33,143 nucleotides of DNA from Nitrospirota bacterium (GCA_016212165.1 JACRGY010000124.1:1-33143); one strand, 5' to 3'; shown: positions 7,812-16,655, numbered from the stretch's first letter. Notes: a model not told the origin generated them from the letters alone. Translations and numbers: made by a program.

Positions 7812-8901
7812 AAAATTCCTTAATTTTTCCCACCACATAATTTATTTCGTTATCAGTCAGAAGCTGATGAACAGGTAGGCTCATAATCTCCTTCGACTGG
7901 GCCTCACATACAGGGAAATCCCCAAGCTTGTATCCGAGATATTGGCATCCCTTCTGAAGATGTATAGGTATAGGGTAATGAATCTTTGTTTCTATTCCGT
8001 TTTCCTCAAGAAAACCAGCAAGCTCATCCCTTTTCTTCGCCCTTATTACATAAACATGAAAAACATGTTTTACATTTTTTCTCTTTGTTGGAGTTGAAAC
8101 AAACTCAGAAATACCGGCCAGCCTTTCAGTATACTTACGCGCATTTTCTATACGCTTCTCCGTAACAGAATCAAGTTTTTTCATCACGTGTTTTGCAACT
8201 ATCGCCTGAATCGTATCCAGACGGCTGTTAAACGCCAGGAACTCCACCTCATTCCTGTTTTTGAGCCCGTGGTTTCTCAGCAATATTAATTTTTCATAAA
8301 ACTCTTTTGAATTTGTGGTGATTAGTCCGCCGTCCCCCCATACATTCAGGTTCTTCAACGGATGCAGACTGAAACATCCGAAATCACCGAATGAACCTGT
8401 TGGTTTGTTATCAATAGTAGCGCCAACAGACTGGCAGGCGTCCTCTATTACAAAAAGTTTATGCCTTTTTGCTATAGCCATTATTTTTGGCATGTCAGCA
8501 GGATTCCCTGTAAGGTGCACCGGAAGTATTGCCTTTGTGCGCGGGGTTATTGCCCGCTCAATAAGCTTGGCATCCATATTGTATTCTTCATCCACATCCA
8601 CAAAAACCGGTTTTGCCCCGGCTGCTGCAATAACTGCTGCTGTTGCAATAAAACTGTTGGGAACTGTTATGACCTCATCACCGGGCCCGATATCCACTGC
8701 CTTAAGAGCGAGAAAAAGCGCATCAGTTCCTGAATTAAGCCCAAGGGCATAACTGGTTTTGCAGAGTTTTGCAAAATCAGACTCAAACTCCCGGACCTGC
8801 GGCCCGAGTATAAACCTGCATGATTTCAACTCCTCCCGGATATCGCCGAGTATGGCCTCAATGTCAAACTGTGCAGGCAGGTTTAGATATTTTACTTTCA
8901 T
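7798..8901 (-). CDS. DegT/DnrJ/EryC1/StrS family PLP aminotransferase
   Basis: This 367-aa protein is a sugar aminotransferase of the DegT family. The PLP lysine is K183 in SLHPLKNLNVWGDGG, the cofactor aspartate motif is EDACQS (153-158), and SGTDALFLAL (57-66) binds the phosphate. The N-terminus LNLPAQF matches the usual family opening, and full length is retained. It is a paralogue of the next gene with the same motifs, and an estimated half or more of the residues are shared by eye. Such enzymes transfer an amino group from glutamate to a 3- or 4-keto nucleotide sugar. Two copies in tandem may form a heteromeric enzyme or act at two positions of one sugar. It overlaps the E1 alpha gene by 14 bases, so the two are translationally coupled. 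Confidence 0.92.
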   Translation of the reverse strand: MKVKYLNLPAQFDIEAILGDIREELKSCRFILGPQVREFESDFAKLCKTSYALGLNSGTDALFLALKAVDIGPGDEVITVPNSFIATAAVIAAAGAKPVFVDVDEEYNMDAKLIERAITPRTKAILPVHLTGNPADMPKIMAIAKRHKLFVIEDACQSVGATIDNKPTGSFGDFGCFSLHPLKNLNVWGDGGLITTNSKEFYEKLILLRNHGLKNRNEVEFLAFNSRLDTIQAIVAKHVMKKLDSVTEKRIENARKYTERLAGISEFVSTPTKRKNVKHVFHVYVIRAKKRDELAGFLEENGIETKIHYPIPIHLQKGCQYLGYKLGDFPVCEAQSKEIMSLPVHQLLTDNEINYVVGKIKEFYGKK

Positions 8902-8911
8902 TGCATCTTCC

Positions 8912-10030
8912 TTATTTTTTGTAGAAGGCCTTTATTTTATCTATCATGTAATTAACCTGGCTGTCAGTCAGATGCTGATGAACAGGGAGCGTAATAATAG
9001 TCTTGCACTGTGCCTCTGTCACAGGGAAATCACCCTTTTTATAACCCAGATAGTGTGCAGCTTTTTGAAGATGCAGCGGAATCGGATAATGCACCTTTGC
9101 ATCTATTCCGTTTTTCAGCAGATAGGAAAGCAGCTGGTCTCTTTTCTTTGCATAGAACATATAAAGGTGATAGACATGTTTGAAACCTTTTTTCCTCGTC
9201 GGCAAGGTTATGTAACCAGACAGTTCTGCCAATGCCTTGTCGAGTTTATTGGCATTTTTAATCCTCTGGTTGGTAATCCAGTTTGCCTGCTTTATGAGAT
9301 AATTCCCGACTATTGCCTGAATAGTGTCAAGCCTGCTGTTATATCCGAATATATCTACCTCGTCCCTTCCATGAAGGCCATGATTCCTCAGCAGAAGGAG
9401 TTTATCCCTCATCTGTGCTGAATTTGTTACTGTGACTCCGCCATCACCCCAGACATTAAGGTTCTTTAACGGGTGCAGGCTGAATCCTCCGGCAATCCCG
9501 AACGTCCCTGCCAGTTTCCCGTTGATGGCCGCGCCTATAGACTGGCATGCGTCCTCTACAACCGGAAGATTATATTTTTTTGCAATCTTCATTATCTTCG
9601 GCATATCAGCAGGAGCTCCTGTATAATGCACAGGGAGCAACGCCTTTGTGCGCTTTGTAATAGCGGCCTCTATCAAATCAGGATTTAGAGTAAAGTCATC
9701 CAGCACATCAACATAAACAGGCCTTGCGCCTGTCGCAACTATTGCGCCTGTTGTTGCTATGAAACTGTTTGGCGCGCTGATAACTTCATCTCCTGGCCCT
9801 ATTCCCAATGCCTTCATGGGCAGAAAAAGCGCATCAGTGCCTGTTCCTACTCCTATCGCATGTGTAGTGCCTATAAGCCTTGCAAACCGCTTTTCAAACT
9901 CTATCATCTCAGGCCCGAATGTAAACTGGCATCTCTTCAACTGGTTCTTCATGGCCTTCAGTATCGGGCCGGAATCAGCAAATTGCTGTTTAAGATATGA
10001 GTAATCAACTTTCATCTTCTGCGCGCTCAT
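8912..10030 (-). CDS. DegT/DnrJ/EryC1/StrS family PLP aminotransferase (second paralogue)
   Basis: This 372-aa sugar aminotransferase has K189 in SLHPLKNLNVWGDGG as the Schiff-base lysine, EDACQS at 159-164 and TGTDALFLPM near 63-72. ATG at 10030 has AAAGGAG eight bases upstream, which supports this start over the internal ATG of MKVDYSYL. It is closely related to the following gene from the glycine-rich segment onward, and the pair reads as a tandem duplication retained by selection. It acts in the cytoplasm on a keto nucleotide sugar with glutamate as amino donor; this is family knowledge, and the sugar is unknown. The epimerase/dehydratase gene just upstream could supply the keto-sugar. 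Confidence 0.92.
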   Translation of the reverse strand: MSAQKMKVDYSYLKQQFADSGPILKAMKNQLKRCQFTFGPEMIEFEKRFARLIGTTHAIGVGTGTDALFLPMKALGIGPGDEVISAPNSFIATTGAIVATGARPVYVDVLDDFTLNPDLIEAAITKRTKALLPVHYTGAPADMPKIMKIAKKYNLPVVEDACQSIGAAINGKLAGTFGIAGGFSLHPLKNLNVWGDGGVTVTNSAQMRDKLLLLRNHGLHGRDEVDIFGYNSRLDTIQAIVGNYLIKQANWITNQRIKNANKLDKALAELSGYITLPTRKKGFKHVYHLYMFYAKKRDQLLSYLLKNGIDAKVHYPIPLHLQKAAHYLGYKKGDFPVTEAQCKTIITLPVHQHLTDSQVNYMIDKIKAFYKK

Positions 10031-10057
10031 CCTGTTTTCTCCTTTATCAGCTCAATC

Positions 10058-11056
10058 TTATTTAAGTTTAACCGCCTTCATTGTCTTGATATTGTAATAC
10101 CGTATATCATCCATAGGATTAGGTATCTTGCCTGCCTTAAATGCGTCCTGAAGGTCTTTCACTGCTTCTTCTATCGTATGTTTTGCCTCAAACCCGAGTT
10201 CCTTTTTTATCTTCGCAGAAGACACATGGTATGACCTGTTGTCATTTGACGGAGTAGTTACTATCTCAATATTTTTGCCTATTACATTCCGTACTTTCTC
10301 CGCAATCTGCATTATAGTGAAGTTTTCATATCCGGCATTGTATATCTTGCCTGCAATCTTTTCTTTGGGCAGCCCAAGAATGTACACATAAAGGTCTGTC
10401 ATATCTTCAATATGGAGATTAGGGCGTTTCTGCGCACCGCCAAAGACTGTTATTTTCCCATTATTTATTGCATGGTTTGTAAGTATATTCACTGAAAGGT
10501 CAAGCCTTAGTCTTGGAGAATATCCGCAGACTGTCGAGGGCCTGATAACCAGTGTCGTAAACTCAGGGGACTGTTCCTGAAGCAGAACATCCTCGCACAT
10601 CATCTTGAACTTTGAATAATCAGTCAATGGCAGCAAAGGAAGGTCTTCAGTTACGTTCTCCTCATCTTTTATCCCGTAGACGCTGGAGCTTGACGCATAG
10701 ACAAAAAGCTTTGCCTTATTCTTTTTTGAAATCTGCACCAGCGGAATAAAGGCGTCGTAGTTTATGGACTTGCCCAGAGTCGGGTCTAATTCAAAGCTAG
10801 GGTCATTAGATATGCATGCAAGATGTATCACTGCATCTGTGCCTGGTATTTCTTTTTCCAGAAGTTTAGTATCGCGGATATCGCCTTTTATCTGGACGAG
10901 GTTTGGGTGGCCCTTAAATTCATCAAGGACATCCTCCCCGAAGAGATACAGGTCCAGAATCTTAACGTGATACCCCTTCTTAAGAAGCTTGGGGACCAGA
11001 TTGCAACCGACATACCCGGCGCCTCCTGTTATAAATACTCTCTTTATACCTTCCAT
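10058..11056 (-). CDS. NAD-dependent nucleotide-sugar epimerase/dehydratase (extended SDR)
   Basis: The protein (332 aa from the ATG at 11056, seven bases after AGGAGG) has the extended-SDR motif TGGAGYVG at its N-terminus and DIRDTKLLEKEI with a DAVIHLACISND segment. The active site is YASSSSVYG with DYSKFK (YxxxK). The C-terminal part (NIEIVTTPSNDNRSYHVSSAKIKKELGFE) is typical of sugar-nucleotide epimerases, where it selects the substrate. A TTG three bases upstream is a less likely start. The reaction could be a 4-epimerisation, a 4,6-dehydration or a heptose epimerisation. The neighbouring DegT, SIS and kinase genes suggest a sugar intermediate, but I cannot choose between these. Confidence 0.87.
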   Translation of the reverse strand: MEGIKRVFITGGAGYVGCNLVPKLLKKGYHVKILDLYLFGEDVLDEFKGHPNLVQIKGDIRDTKLLEKEIPGTDAVIHLACISNDPSFELDPTLGKSINYDAFIPLVQISKKNKAKLFVYASSSSVYGIKDEENVTEDLPLLPLTDYSKFKMMCEDVLLQEQSPEFTTLVIRPSTVCGYSPRLRLDLSVNILTNHAINNGKITVFGGAQKRPNLHIEDMTDLYVYILGLPKEKIAGKIYNAGYENFTIMQIAEKVRNVIGKNIEIVTTPSNDNRSYHVSSAKIKKELGFEAKHTIEEAVKDLQDAFKAGKIPNPMDDIRYYNIKTMKAVKLK

Positions 11057-11157
11057 CAAAGATCCTCCTTAAATATTTTTAGCTTTATATTTTTACAAAA
11101 TCCTGTAACAAACGCAAGTATTAAAGGTATTATCCGCGGCAATCAGGCAGCCTGTGG

Positions 11158-11736
11158 CTATCCACTTTTACCCTTCATTATCGTATCAATAATACAATGA
11201 CATATAGAATGGTGAATTACTTCGACAGGCCCATACGACTTGGAAGGAACGTAAAAATTAAATTCCCCCATAGAGGAAAGAGGATTATTTTCATCAAAAC
11301 CTGAAAGCGTTATTGTCCTGCATCCTTTCAATCCCGCTGCCTTAACACCAAGCAGTATATTTTCCGAGCGCCCTGAACTGCTTATGGCAATAAGGATATC
11401 GCCGGAATCAGCAAACATCTCAATCGGCTTCTCAAATACATGCTTATAACCGTAATCATTGCCGATGCACGTTAACTGCGGCCCGTCGTTAAAGGAAATT
11501 GCCTTAATGCCGCCATTCTTCCAGAAATCTACTGCCATATGGCTTGATATGGCTGCGCTGCCGCCATTGCCGATAAATATTATTTTTTGGCCGGATGCTG
11601 CCTGAGATGTGATGAGATTGCCTGCCCTCTCTATACCCTGAGGGAATGTCAATTCCTTGCCGCTTCTGTCAGTAACCCTGATAGAGTTAGCAAAACCAAA
11701 AAGGTTACTGTAATAACTTTCTGCAAATTTACGCAT
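11158..11736 (-). CDS. SIS-domain sugar isomerase, GmhA-like
   Basis: This 192-aa SIS-fold protein has IFIGNGGSAAISSHMAVDF near residues 53-71, which corresponds to the GNGGSA signature of sedoheptulose-7-phosphate isomerase. It also has DILIAISSSGRSENIL, which binds phosphate, and a C-terminal HHSICH stretch where GmhA carries a catalytic histidine region. Length matches the family (about 190 aa). GmhA converts sedoheptulose 7-phosphate into D-glycero-D-manno-heptose 7-phosphate. Together with the adjacent kinase/nucleotidyltransferase fusion and the separate nucleotidyltransferase it completes a heptose-activation set. The actual substrate could be another ketose phosphate. Confidence 0.8.
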   Translation of the reverse strand: MRKFAESYYSNLFGFANSIRVTDRSGKELTFPQGIERAGNLITSQAASGQKIIFIGNGGSAAISSHMAVDFWKNGGIKAISFNDGPQLTCIGNDYGYKHVFEKPIEMFADSGDILIAISSSGRSENILLGVKAAGLKGCRTITLSGFDENNPLSSMGEFNFYVPSKSYGPVEVIHHSICHCIIDTIMKGKSG

Positions 11737-11749
11737 TTTCTTTTTCCTC

Positions 11750-13294
11750 TTATTTCAAGATAGCATGTATGAATTCTAAAAGCTCATGCTTTTCTACAGG
11801 CTTTTTATTGCCGACAATCTGAACTGCCAGCGCGCCAACAGCATTTCCTATAAAAGAAACCATATCCAACGGCAAACCGGAGGCAAAACATGGCGCTGTA
11901 AAGGCAAAAAAGGCATCGCCGGCCCCTATCGTATCAATTACCTTTGTGGAAAAGATTGGCGTCCTGTTTATTTCGTTTTCCTTATTAATGCCTATCGAAC
12001 CCTTTTTCCCCAAAGTTACGATCAGATATTCAGCGCCCATGTCGTTCTTGATTTTCTTTGCAATATTTTCAATATTTTCATATCTATCCTGGGCTGCCAG
12101 CCTGATCTCAGGTTCATCCAGACAAACAAAGTAAGGGCTGCTATATTTAGTAATCATATTATACCCTGCATTGGCGGCATTTGTTTGCGTGTTGACAGCA
12201 TATCTTTTTGAAGATCCCTCTATTATCTTTTTAATCTTATTGGTAATGAGTCCATGCCCGAAATCCGATACAAGGACAAGGTCATAGCCGGCTATTTCAG
12301 ATTTTAAATACTTGATAATATCTTCTTCACGCTCACCATCAATATAGCTATTGTTCAAATAATTAACCTCAAAAATCTTTTGATTCAGGTATTGGTCAAC
12401 ATACCGTTTCTTTACAATTGTAGGGCCGTCATCCCTGTAAAAAAATTTCGCGTCAATATTCTGTTTAAGGCTTTTTAGAACAAAATCCTCTCCCCAGCTT
12501 TGACTGCCGAGCAATGTAACAAGTTTTACGCTGTCACATAAACCCGCAAGATGGTTTGCGATGGCAAAAGCCCCTCCCGCAAATACCTCATGGGTTATAT
12601 ATTTACTCACTACAAGATGAGACTTTGCAGACTTGCCCAATGCAGTGCAGTAATGATATTCATCAATTATCCCGTCTCCAATGAGCAGGACCTTTAAGTC
12701 CTTCAGTTTGTTTAATCTTTCCGCAATATCATTGAAGCTATATTGTTTCGAGAAACTTTTGAGGTAACCCTTGGTTTCTTCGGGGTAAATATCCAGAAAA
12801 TTATTTATTATATAAGATGCACTGAACGAAAACCCGTCTGTTTCATAAATTTTGCTCTTTCCGAAATAAAGACCTTTTTCTTCCTCAAATATCTTTTTAT
12901 GAATTTTTTCATGGCGTTCTTTTTGCGACTGGCCTTTTGCAAATACATCAGGTTTTATTATCCTTACACAATCAAAGGGGATGTCATCGTCAACGATACA
13001 GACATAGTCCACCTGGCTCAGAGAAGCAACATTTTCCGCCCTCAGCTTCTCAGAGAAAATCGGCCTTCCGGGCCCTCTCCGCACATCTTCATCTTTTATA
13101 ACAGTAACAATAAGGACATCTCCCTGTTTTTTTGCGGCATTAAGATGCTTTATCACACCCGGATGAATGAGGTCAAAAACTCCGTGGCTCTGGACAACGG
13201 CCTTGCCCTCCTGTTTCAGGGCTTCAACCTTTTTTGCCAAATCGTCCAAAAGCAGAATCTTATTTTTCAGTTTATGCTCCATCTGGCTGCTCAT
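11750..13294 (-). CDS. Fused RfaE2-like nucleotidyltransferase (degenerate HxGH) and PfkB-family sugar kinase
   Basis: This is a 514-aa two-domain protein. Residues 1-175 form a cytidylyltransferase-like domain with HGVFDL (H37) and then H44-P-G-V47, where active enzymes have HxGH, so the last histidine is replaced by valine. Residues from about 190 to 514 form a PfkB ribokinase-like domain: LLIGDGIIDEY, FAGGAFAIANHLA, and the catalytic DTIGAGDAFFAF with GAGD at 457-460. In HldE the kinase comes first, so the order here is reversed. The likely role is heptose-7-phosphate 1-kinase activity, with the N-terminal domain impaired or altered. The start overlaps the stop of the intact nucleotidyltransferase gene by four bases, so both are co-translated. 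Kinase identity is firm; the exact sugar is inferred. Confidence 0.85.
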   Translation of the reverse strand: MSSQMEHKLKNKILLLDDLAKKVEALKQEGKAVVQSHGVFDLIHPGVIKHLNAAKKQGDVLIVTVIKDEDVRRGPGRPIFSEKLRAENVASLSQVDYVCIVDDDIPFDCVRIIKPDVFAKGQSQKERHEKIHKKIFEEEKGLYFGKSKIYETDGFSFSASYIINNFLDIYPEETKGYLKSFSKQYSFNDIAERLNKLKDLKVLLIGDGIIDEYHYCTALGKSAKSHLVVSKYITHEVFAGGAFAIANHLAGLCDSVKLVTLLGSQSWGEDFVLKSLKQNIDAKFFYRDDGPTIVKKRYVDQYLNQKIFEVNYLNNSYIDGEREEDIIKYLKSEIAGYDLVLVSDFGHGLITNKIKKIIEGSSKRYAVNTQTNAANAGYNMITKYSSPYFVCLDEPEIRLAAQDRYENIENIAKKIKNDMGAEYLIVTLGKKGSIGINKENEINRTPIFSTKVIDTIGAGDAFFAFTAPCFASGLPLDMVSFIGNAVGALAVQIVGNKKPVEKHELLEFIHAILK

Positions 13295-13764
13295 TTAAAA
13301 TATTGCTTCAATAATTTAGTCGAGGAAAAAACTATTTCATGTGTAAATCTCATTTCAGCGCCTATTTCCTTCAAAACTTCATATTCCTTCTGTATCTTGC
13401 CTGTCTTGTCTTCAAGGTTCTCGAACTCCTGCCCCTTAACATAGATGTCCGGCCTCAACAGCCTTAAGGTCTCCTCGGCAGTCGGCCATTTGTTAACAGC
13501 CACGTAATCCACACATTCAAGCGCTGCTATGGATTCTGCCCTCAAATCCTGATTAAACACAGGCCTGCCCGGTCCCTTATCAATATAAATATCAGGAGTA
13601 AGAGTTACGACAAGGATATCTCCCATATTCCTGGCTGCCTGAAAATACTTGATATGTCCGGGATGCATAAGGTCAAAACAACCGTGGCAAAGGACTACCT
13701 TTTTCCCTTCAGACTTCAGTTTTTTTATTATCTGAGAAAGTTCTTCAAGAACTTTTATTTTCAT
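13291..13764 (-). CDS. RfaE2/HldE-like sugar nucleotidyltransferase, stand-alone
   Basis: This 157-aa protein is a cytidylyltransferase-fold enzyme with GCFDLMHPGHIKYF, in which H34-x-G-H37 is the intact HxGH motif. It also has GPGRPVFNQDLRAESIAALECVD and a C-terminal SSTKLL that corresponds to the ISTTKI-type nucleotide-binding motif. It resembles the C-terminal domain of HldE (D-beta-D-heptose 1-phosphate adenylyltransferase). It probably attaches AMP or CMP to a sugar 1-phosphate made by the neighbouring kinase. It also resembles the N-terminal domain of the following fused gene, so that gene may descend from a duplicate. Function is supported by complete motifs; nucleotide and sugar specificity are inferred. 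Confidence 0.88.
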   Translation of the reverse strand: MKIKVLEELSQIIKKLKSEGKKVVLCHGCFDLMHPGHIKYFQAARNMGDILVVTLTPDIYIDKGPGRPVFNQDLRAESIAALECVDYVAVNKWPTAEETLRLLRPDIYVKGQEFENLEDKTGKIQKEYEVLKEIGAEMRFTHEIVFSSTKLLKQYFK

Positions 13765-13807
13765 AACCAGTTGTATATTATCACGAATTTCTCAGCATTA
13801 TCAACAC

Positions 13808-14767
13808 TCAAACGCCTTTTTCAGCCTTATTTATTGCCGACCAGAGAGCAGGGATTGTATCAGAATGCCTGCCTTTAACATAAAAGCTTTTCCCTCCGTC
13901 AGCTACTGTCCTGACAAGCATGGTCTTCCACGGCCTGAAATAATAAGCAGGGTTGTTTTTATCCGGCTCAACGCTAAAGTCATCCGGCAGGTCATGAAGA
14001 TCACAGACAAGCGTAGTAAAATGCCTGATAGATTCTCCGTTCTGGCGCGCAAGATTTCTTGCCATACTGAGCGCCTTTAAAAAAACTTCAGGGGCCATTA
14101 CAGCGCTTCCAAAATTCATCACTACACCGTCTTCAAGCCCCTCCAAAATTTTTGCAAAACGCAGGAAATCACTATAGGATGTTTCTCCTGTTGCAGCGCC
14201 GCTGCAGTTCGGGTGTTCATGTATGATATCGTAGCCTATACCAACATGGACAGTAACAGGAATTTTAAGCCTGTACCCTGCAGCCAGCAAACTTATATTC
14301 TTATGGGTGAAATCGCCTTTAAATATCGCCTCTCCAACAGCTTCACCCATACCTAAACCATTCTTATAGCCCTTATTGATAATGTCGTTTATCTGTCCTG
14401 TTTCCTTCCACAAACCAAACTGCCCCTCTTTTATATACCTTGCAACGCTCTCCGTTGTTGCGCCGATAAGCGCGAATTCAAAATCATGAATCATGACAGA
14501 GCCGTTCATGGCAATGCACGACAGGTAGCCCCTCTCCATCAGGTCTATTAAAAAGTTCTGGACCCCTGCGCGGATAACATGCCCGCCTGCCATCAAGACT
14601 ATCTTCTTGCCTTTATCCTTTGCTGTTACAATACGCTGCGCAACTTTACCCATTGCTTCAGGATATGATTCCACTCCTTTAATGGGTTTAACAACACCCA
14701 TATCAAGATCATGCGTCCTGTCTTTTAGGGATTGAATTTTTAGTTTTGTAGTATCGAACAAAATCAT
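13808..14767 (-). CDS. Conserved 319-aa protein of unknown function, possibly deoxyhypusine-synthase-like
   Basis: I do not recognise this gene with certainty. The 319-aa soluble protein has ordered, conserved-looking motifs: IVLMAGGHVIRAGVQNFL, AMNGSVMIHDFEFALIGATTE, HVGIGYDIIHEHPNCSGAATG and MNFGSAVMAPEVFLKAL. The glycine-rich AGGH segment followed by alternating strands suggests a Rossmann-type nucleotide-binding fold, and the shape recalls deoxyhypusine-synthase-like proteins, but this is only an impression. There is no signal peptide or membrane segment. It lies between the NeuB fusion and the two nucleotidyltransferase genes, with about 40 bases on one side and 7 on the other. A step shared by those pathways is the reasonable guess. 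Start ATG 14767 has no clear ribosome binding site. Confidence 0.6.
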   Translation of the reverse strand: MILFDTTKLKIQSLKDRTHDLDMGVVKPIKGVESYPEAMGKVAQRIVTAKDKGKKIVLMAGGHVIRAGVQNFLIDLMERGYLSCIAMNGSVMIHDFEFALIGATTESVARYIKEGQFGLWKETGQINDIINKGYKNGLGMGEAVGEAIFKGDFTHKNISLLAAGYRLKIPVTVHVGIGYDIIHEHPNCSGAATGETSYSDFLRFAKILEGLEDGVVMNFGSAVMAPEVFLKALSMARNLARQNGESIRHFTTLVCDLHDLPDDFSVEPDKNNPAYYFRPWKTMLVRTVADGGKSFYVKGRHSDTIPALWSAINKAEKGV

Positions 14768-14774
14768 TTATATT

Positions 14775-16655
14775 TCATATCTTATATTTTGACAATCTCT
14801 CGAGTGCGATCCAGAAGCCCTCTCCGCCGAATTTGTGCCCCTGCCATGTCTCCGGCACAAACGGGGCATCGCATCCATGCAGAATCCTGAAAAGCTCTGC
14901 AAAGTCTATTTCGCCCTCGCCTATCTGCAGGCCCTCTCCATCCACGCCTGCGCCGTCGGCTATATGAAGATGAGCTATGTAAGGCTTAATCTTTTTGGTA
15001 TATTCGGAAAATGGCAGCTTAAGATGATTACACGCCAGTATGGCATGCGAGGTGTCAAAGCAGATCTTCCTTCCGGTCTTTTTGCAAAAGGATGAAATCT
15101 CATCAGGGGAAACAAAGACATTATGGTACCTCTGCCCCCCAAAAAGCCATGGGAAGGGAGGCATATTTTCAATAATAACCTCTGAGCCGCCCTCATTAAG
15201 TTCCTTAAGGGACATCTCCAGATTTTCATAAAGTTTTTCTTTGCCGGATATAGGTTCATCTATGCTAAAACCGCCGACATGGGCAATTATGTAAACTTTA
15301 TTTTTAACATCGAAATGTTTCTTGAGTTTTTGTGTTACATCTATAACTCTTTGCAGATTTTCAACTGAAAATTTTCTCTTTGCGCCGTCAGGAGAACACA
15401 GATCAAGAAGATTATCATTCCTGAAAAGCTCCGGGGCATGGACAACAAGCCCCTGCTTGTAATCCTTTGTTTTAAAATCATGGTCCACATCATCATAACT
15501 CAGATGAAATTCCAGAAAATCAGGAGAACTTTTTCTGATGACCTCTTCAATATCATGGTACCTTACTATGAGCCCCCATTTTCTTTCAAAGCTGTATTTA
15601 TGAAAACTTCCTGCGCTATCTCCCAGGTCAGACTCTATAAAATAGTCGTCCTTTTTTATATTCCTGTTGGACTTCTTGCCTGTCAGCTCATTAATCCTTT
15701 GAGGAGAAACCCCTTTCCCCGGACTCTTTACAGTAATCATTCCGCTGGTAATAATCTCTCCTTTTTTTATATCAGCAGCAGCAACAAGGCTCTTTGAGAG
15801 ATTCTCCCTGTTTAATCTTTCCCCTTGGGTAAGCCACCTGTGATTTGACCCCATTGCAAGCTCGATATTTCTTATGTCCCTCACAAGTTTTTGCAGGCCT
15901 GTAAATTCAAGGCTTGCCGCATGGTCAGGGCCTTCCATTGTACGGTCAAGGGTAAAATGCCTTTCAATTACGCAGGCGCCCATGGAAACTGCGGCCTCCG
16001 AGACAGAGATGCCCCTCTCATGCCCGGAATAACCAACAGGCACCCCATATTTTTTAAGTTCAAGCATAAACCTTAAATTTATATCCTTGTAAGGGGCCGG
16101 ATAAGTGCTGTTGCAATGAAGAATAACAAACTCTGTCTTTCTCCCGCTCAAAAAATTCACTGCCTTTTCAATTTCACCGACTGTTGACATGCCGGTTGAA
16201 ATGATTATTGGTTTGCCTGTCTTAGAAACATAATCGAGGAGGTCCATATTAGTCATATCCGCAGAGGCTAACTTGTATGCAGGAACACCTATTTTTTCAA
16301 GTTCATCAACGCTCGGTTTATCCCATGGGGTACACATAAACATTATCCCTTTTTGTGCAGAATACTCTGCAAGCTCCTTCATCTGCTCAGCAGATAAATG
16401 AAATTTCTTCAGAAGAGAAATAGTATACTGGACTGAAAGGTCCTCTCTTAATGTATTCTCCAGTGCATCTTTTTTATAAAGCGCATTTAAATTTCTCATC
16501 TGAAATTTAACGCAATCAGCGCCTGCCTCGACTGCCATGTCTATAAGTTTTTTGGCAATCTTCATACTGCCGTTATGATTCACTCCTATCTCGGCAATTA
16601 TAAAACAGGGTTGCCCTTCCCCGATAATCCTGCTGCCAATCCTAATTGTTTTCAT
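14775..16655 (-). CDS. NeuB-family nonulosonate synthase fused to a sugar-isomerase-like TIM barrel
   Basis: This is a 626-aa protein with three parts. Residues 1-280 are a sialic/legionaminic acid synthase: FIIAEIGVNHNGS, DCVKFQMRN, ISTGMSTVGEIEKAV, HCNSTYPAPYKDINL, GYSGHERG and FTLDRTMEGPDHAASLE. Residues about 285-345 are an antifreeze-type SAF domain (KGEIITSGMITVKSPGKGVSPQRI). Residues about 355-626 match xylose-isomerase/AP-endonuclease-2-type barrels: VHAPEL, IIENMPP, CFDTSHAIL, HLHIADGAG, EIDFAELF and PETWQGH. NeuB alone is about 340-350 aa, so the C-terminal barrel is an added domain that could supply or reshape the sugar substrate. The start overlaps neuA by 14 bases. PEP-dependent condensation is family knowledge; the sugar is unknown. 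Confidence 0.9.
   Translation of the reverse strand: MKTIRIGSRIIGEGQPCFIIAEIGVNHNGSMKIAKKLIDMAVEAGADCVKFQMRNLNALYKKDALENTLREDLSVQYTISLLKKFHLSAEQMKELAEYSAQKGIMFMCTPWDKPSVDELEKIGVPAYKLASADMTNMDLLDYVSKTGKPIIISTGMSTVGEIEKAVNFLSGRKTEFVILHCNSTYPAPYKDINLRFMLELKKYGVPVGYSGHERGISVSEAAVSMGACVIERHFTLDRTMEGPDHAASLEFTGLQKLVRDIRNIELAMGSNHRWLTQGERLNRENLSKSLVAAADIKKGEIITSGMITVKSPGKGVSPQRINELTGKKSNRNIKKDDYFIESDLGDSAGSFHKYSFERKWGLIVRYHDIEEVIRKSSPDFLEFHLSYDDVDHDFKTKDYKQGLVVHAPELFRNDNLLDLCSPDGAKRKFSVENLQRVIDVTQKLKKHFDVKNKVYIIAHVGGFSIDEPISGKEKLYENLEMSLKELNEGGSEVIIENMPPFPWLFGGQRYHNVFVSPDEISSFCKKTGRKICFDTSHAILACNHLKLPFSEYTKKIKPYIAHLHIADGAGVDGEGLQIGEGEIDFAELFRILHGCDAPFVPETWQGHKFGGEGFWIALERLSKYKI

Noticed and set aside
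8315-8752. Long plus-strand open frames opposite the DegT, UGD, ManC and RmlA genes
   Set aside because: They lie wholly inside strongly supported genes on the other strand, show no family motifs and look like reading-frame shadows.
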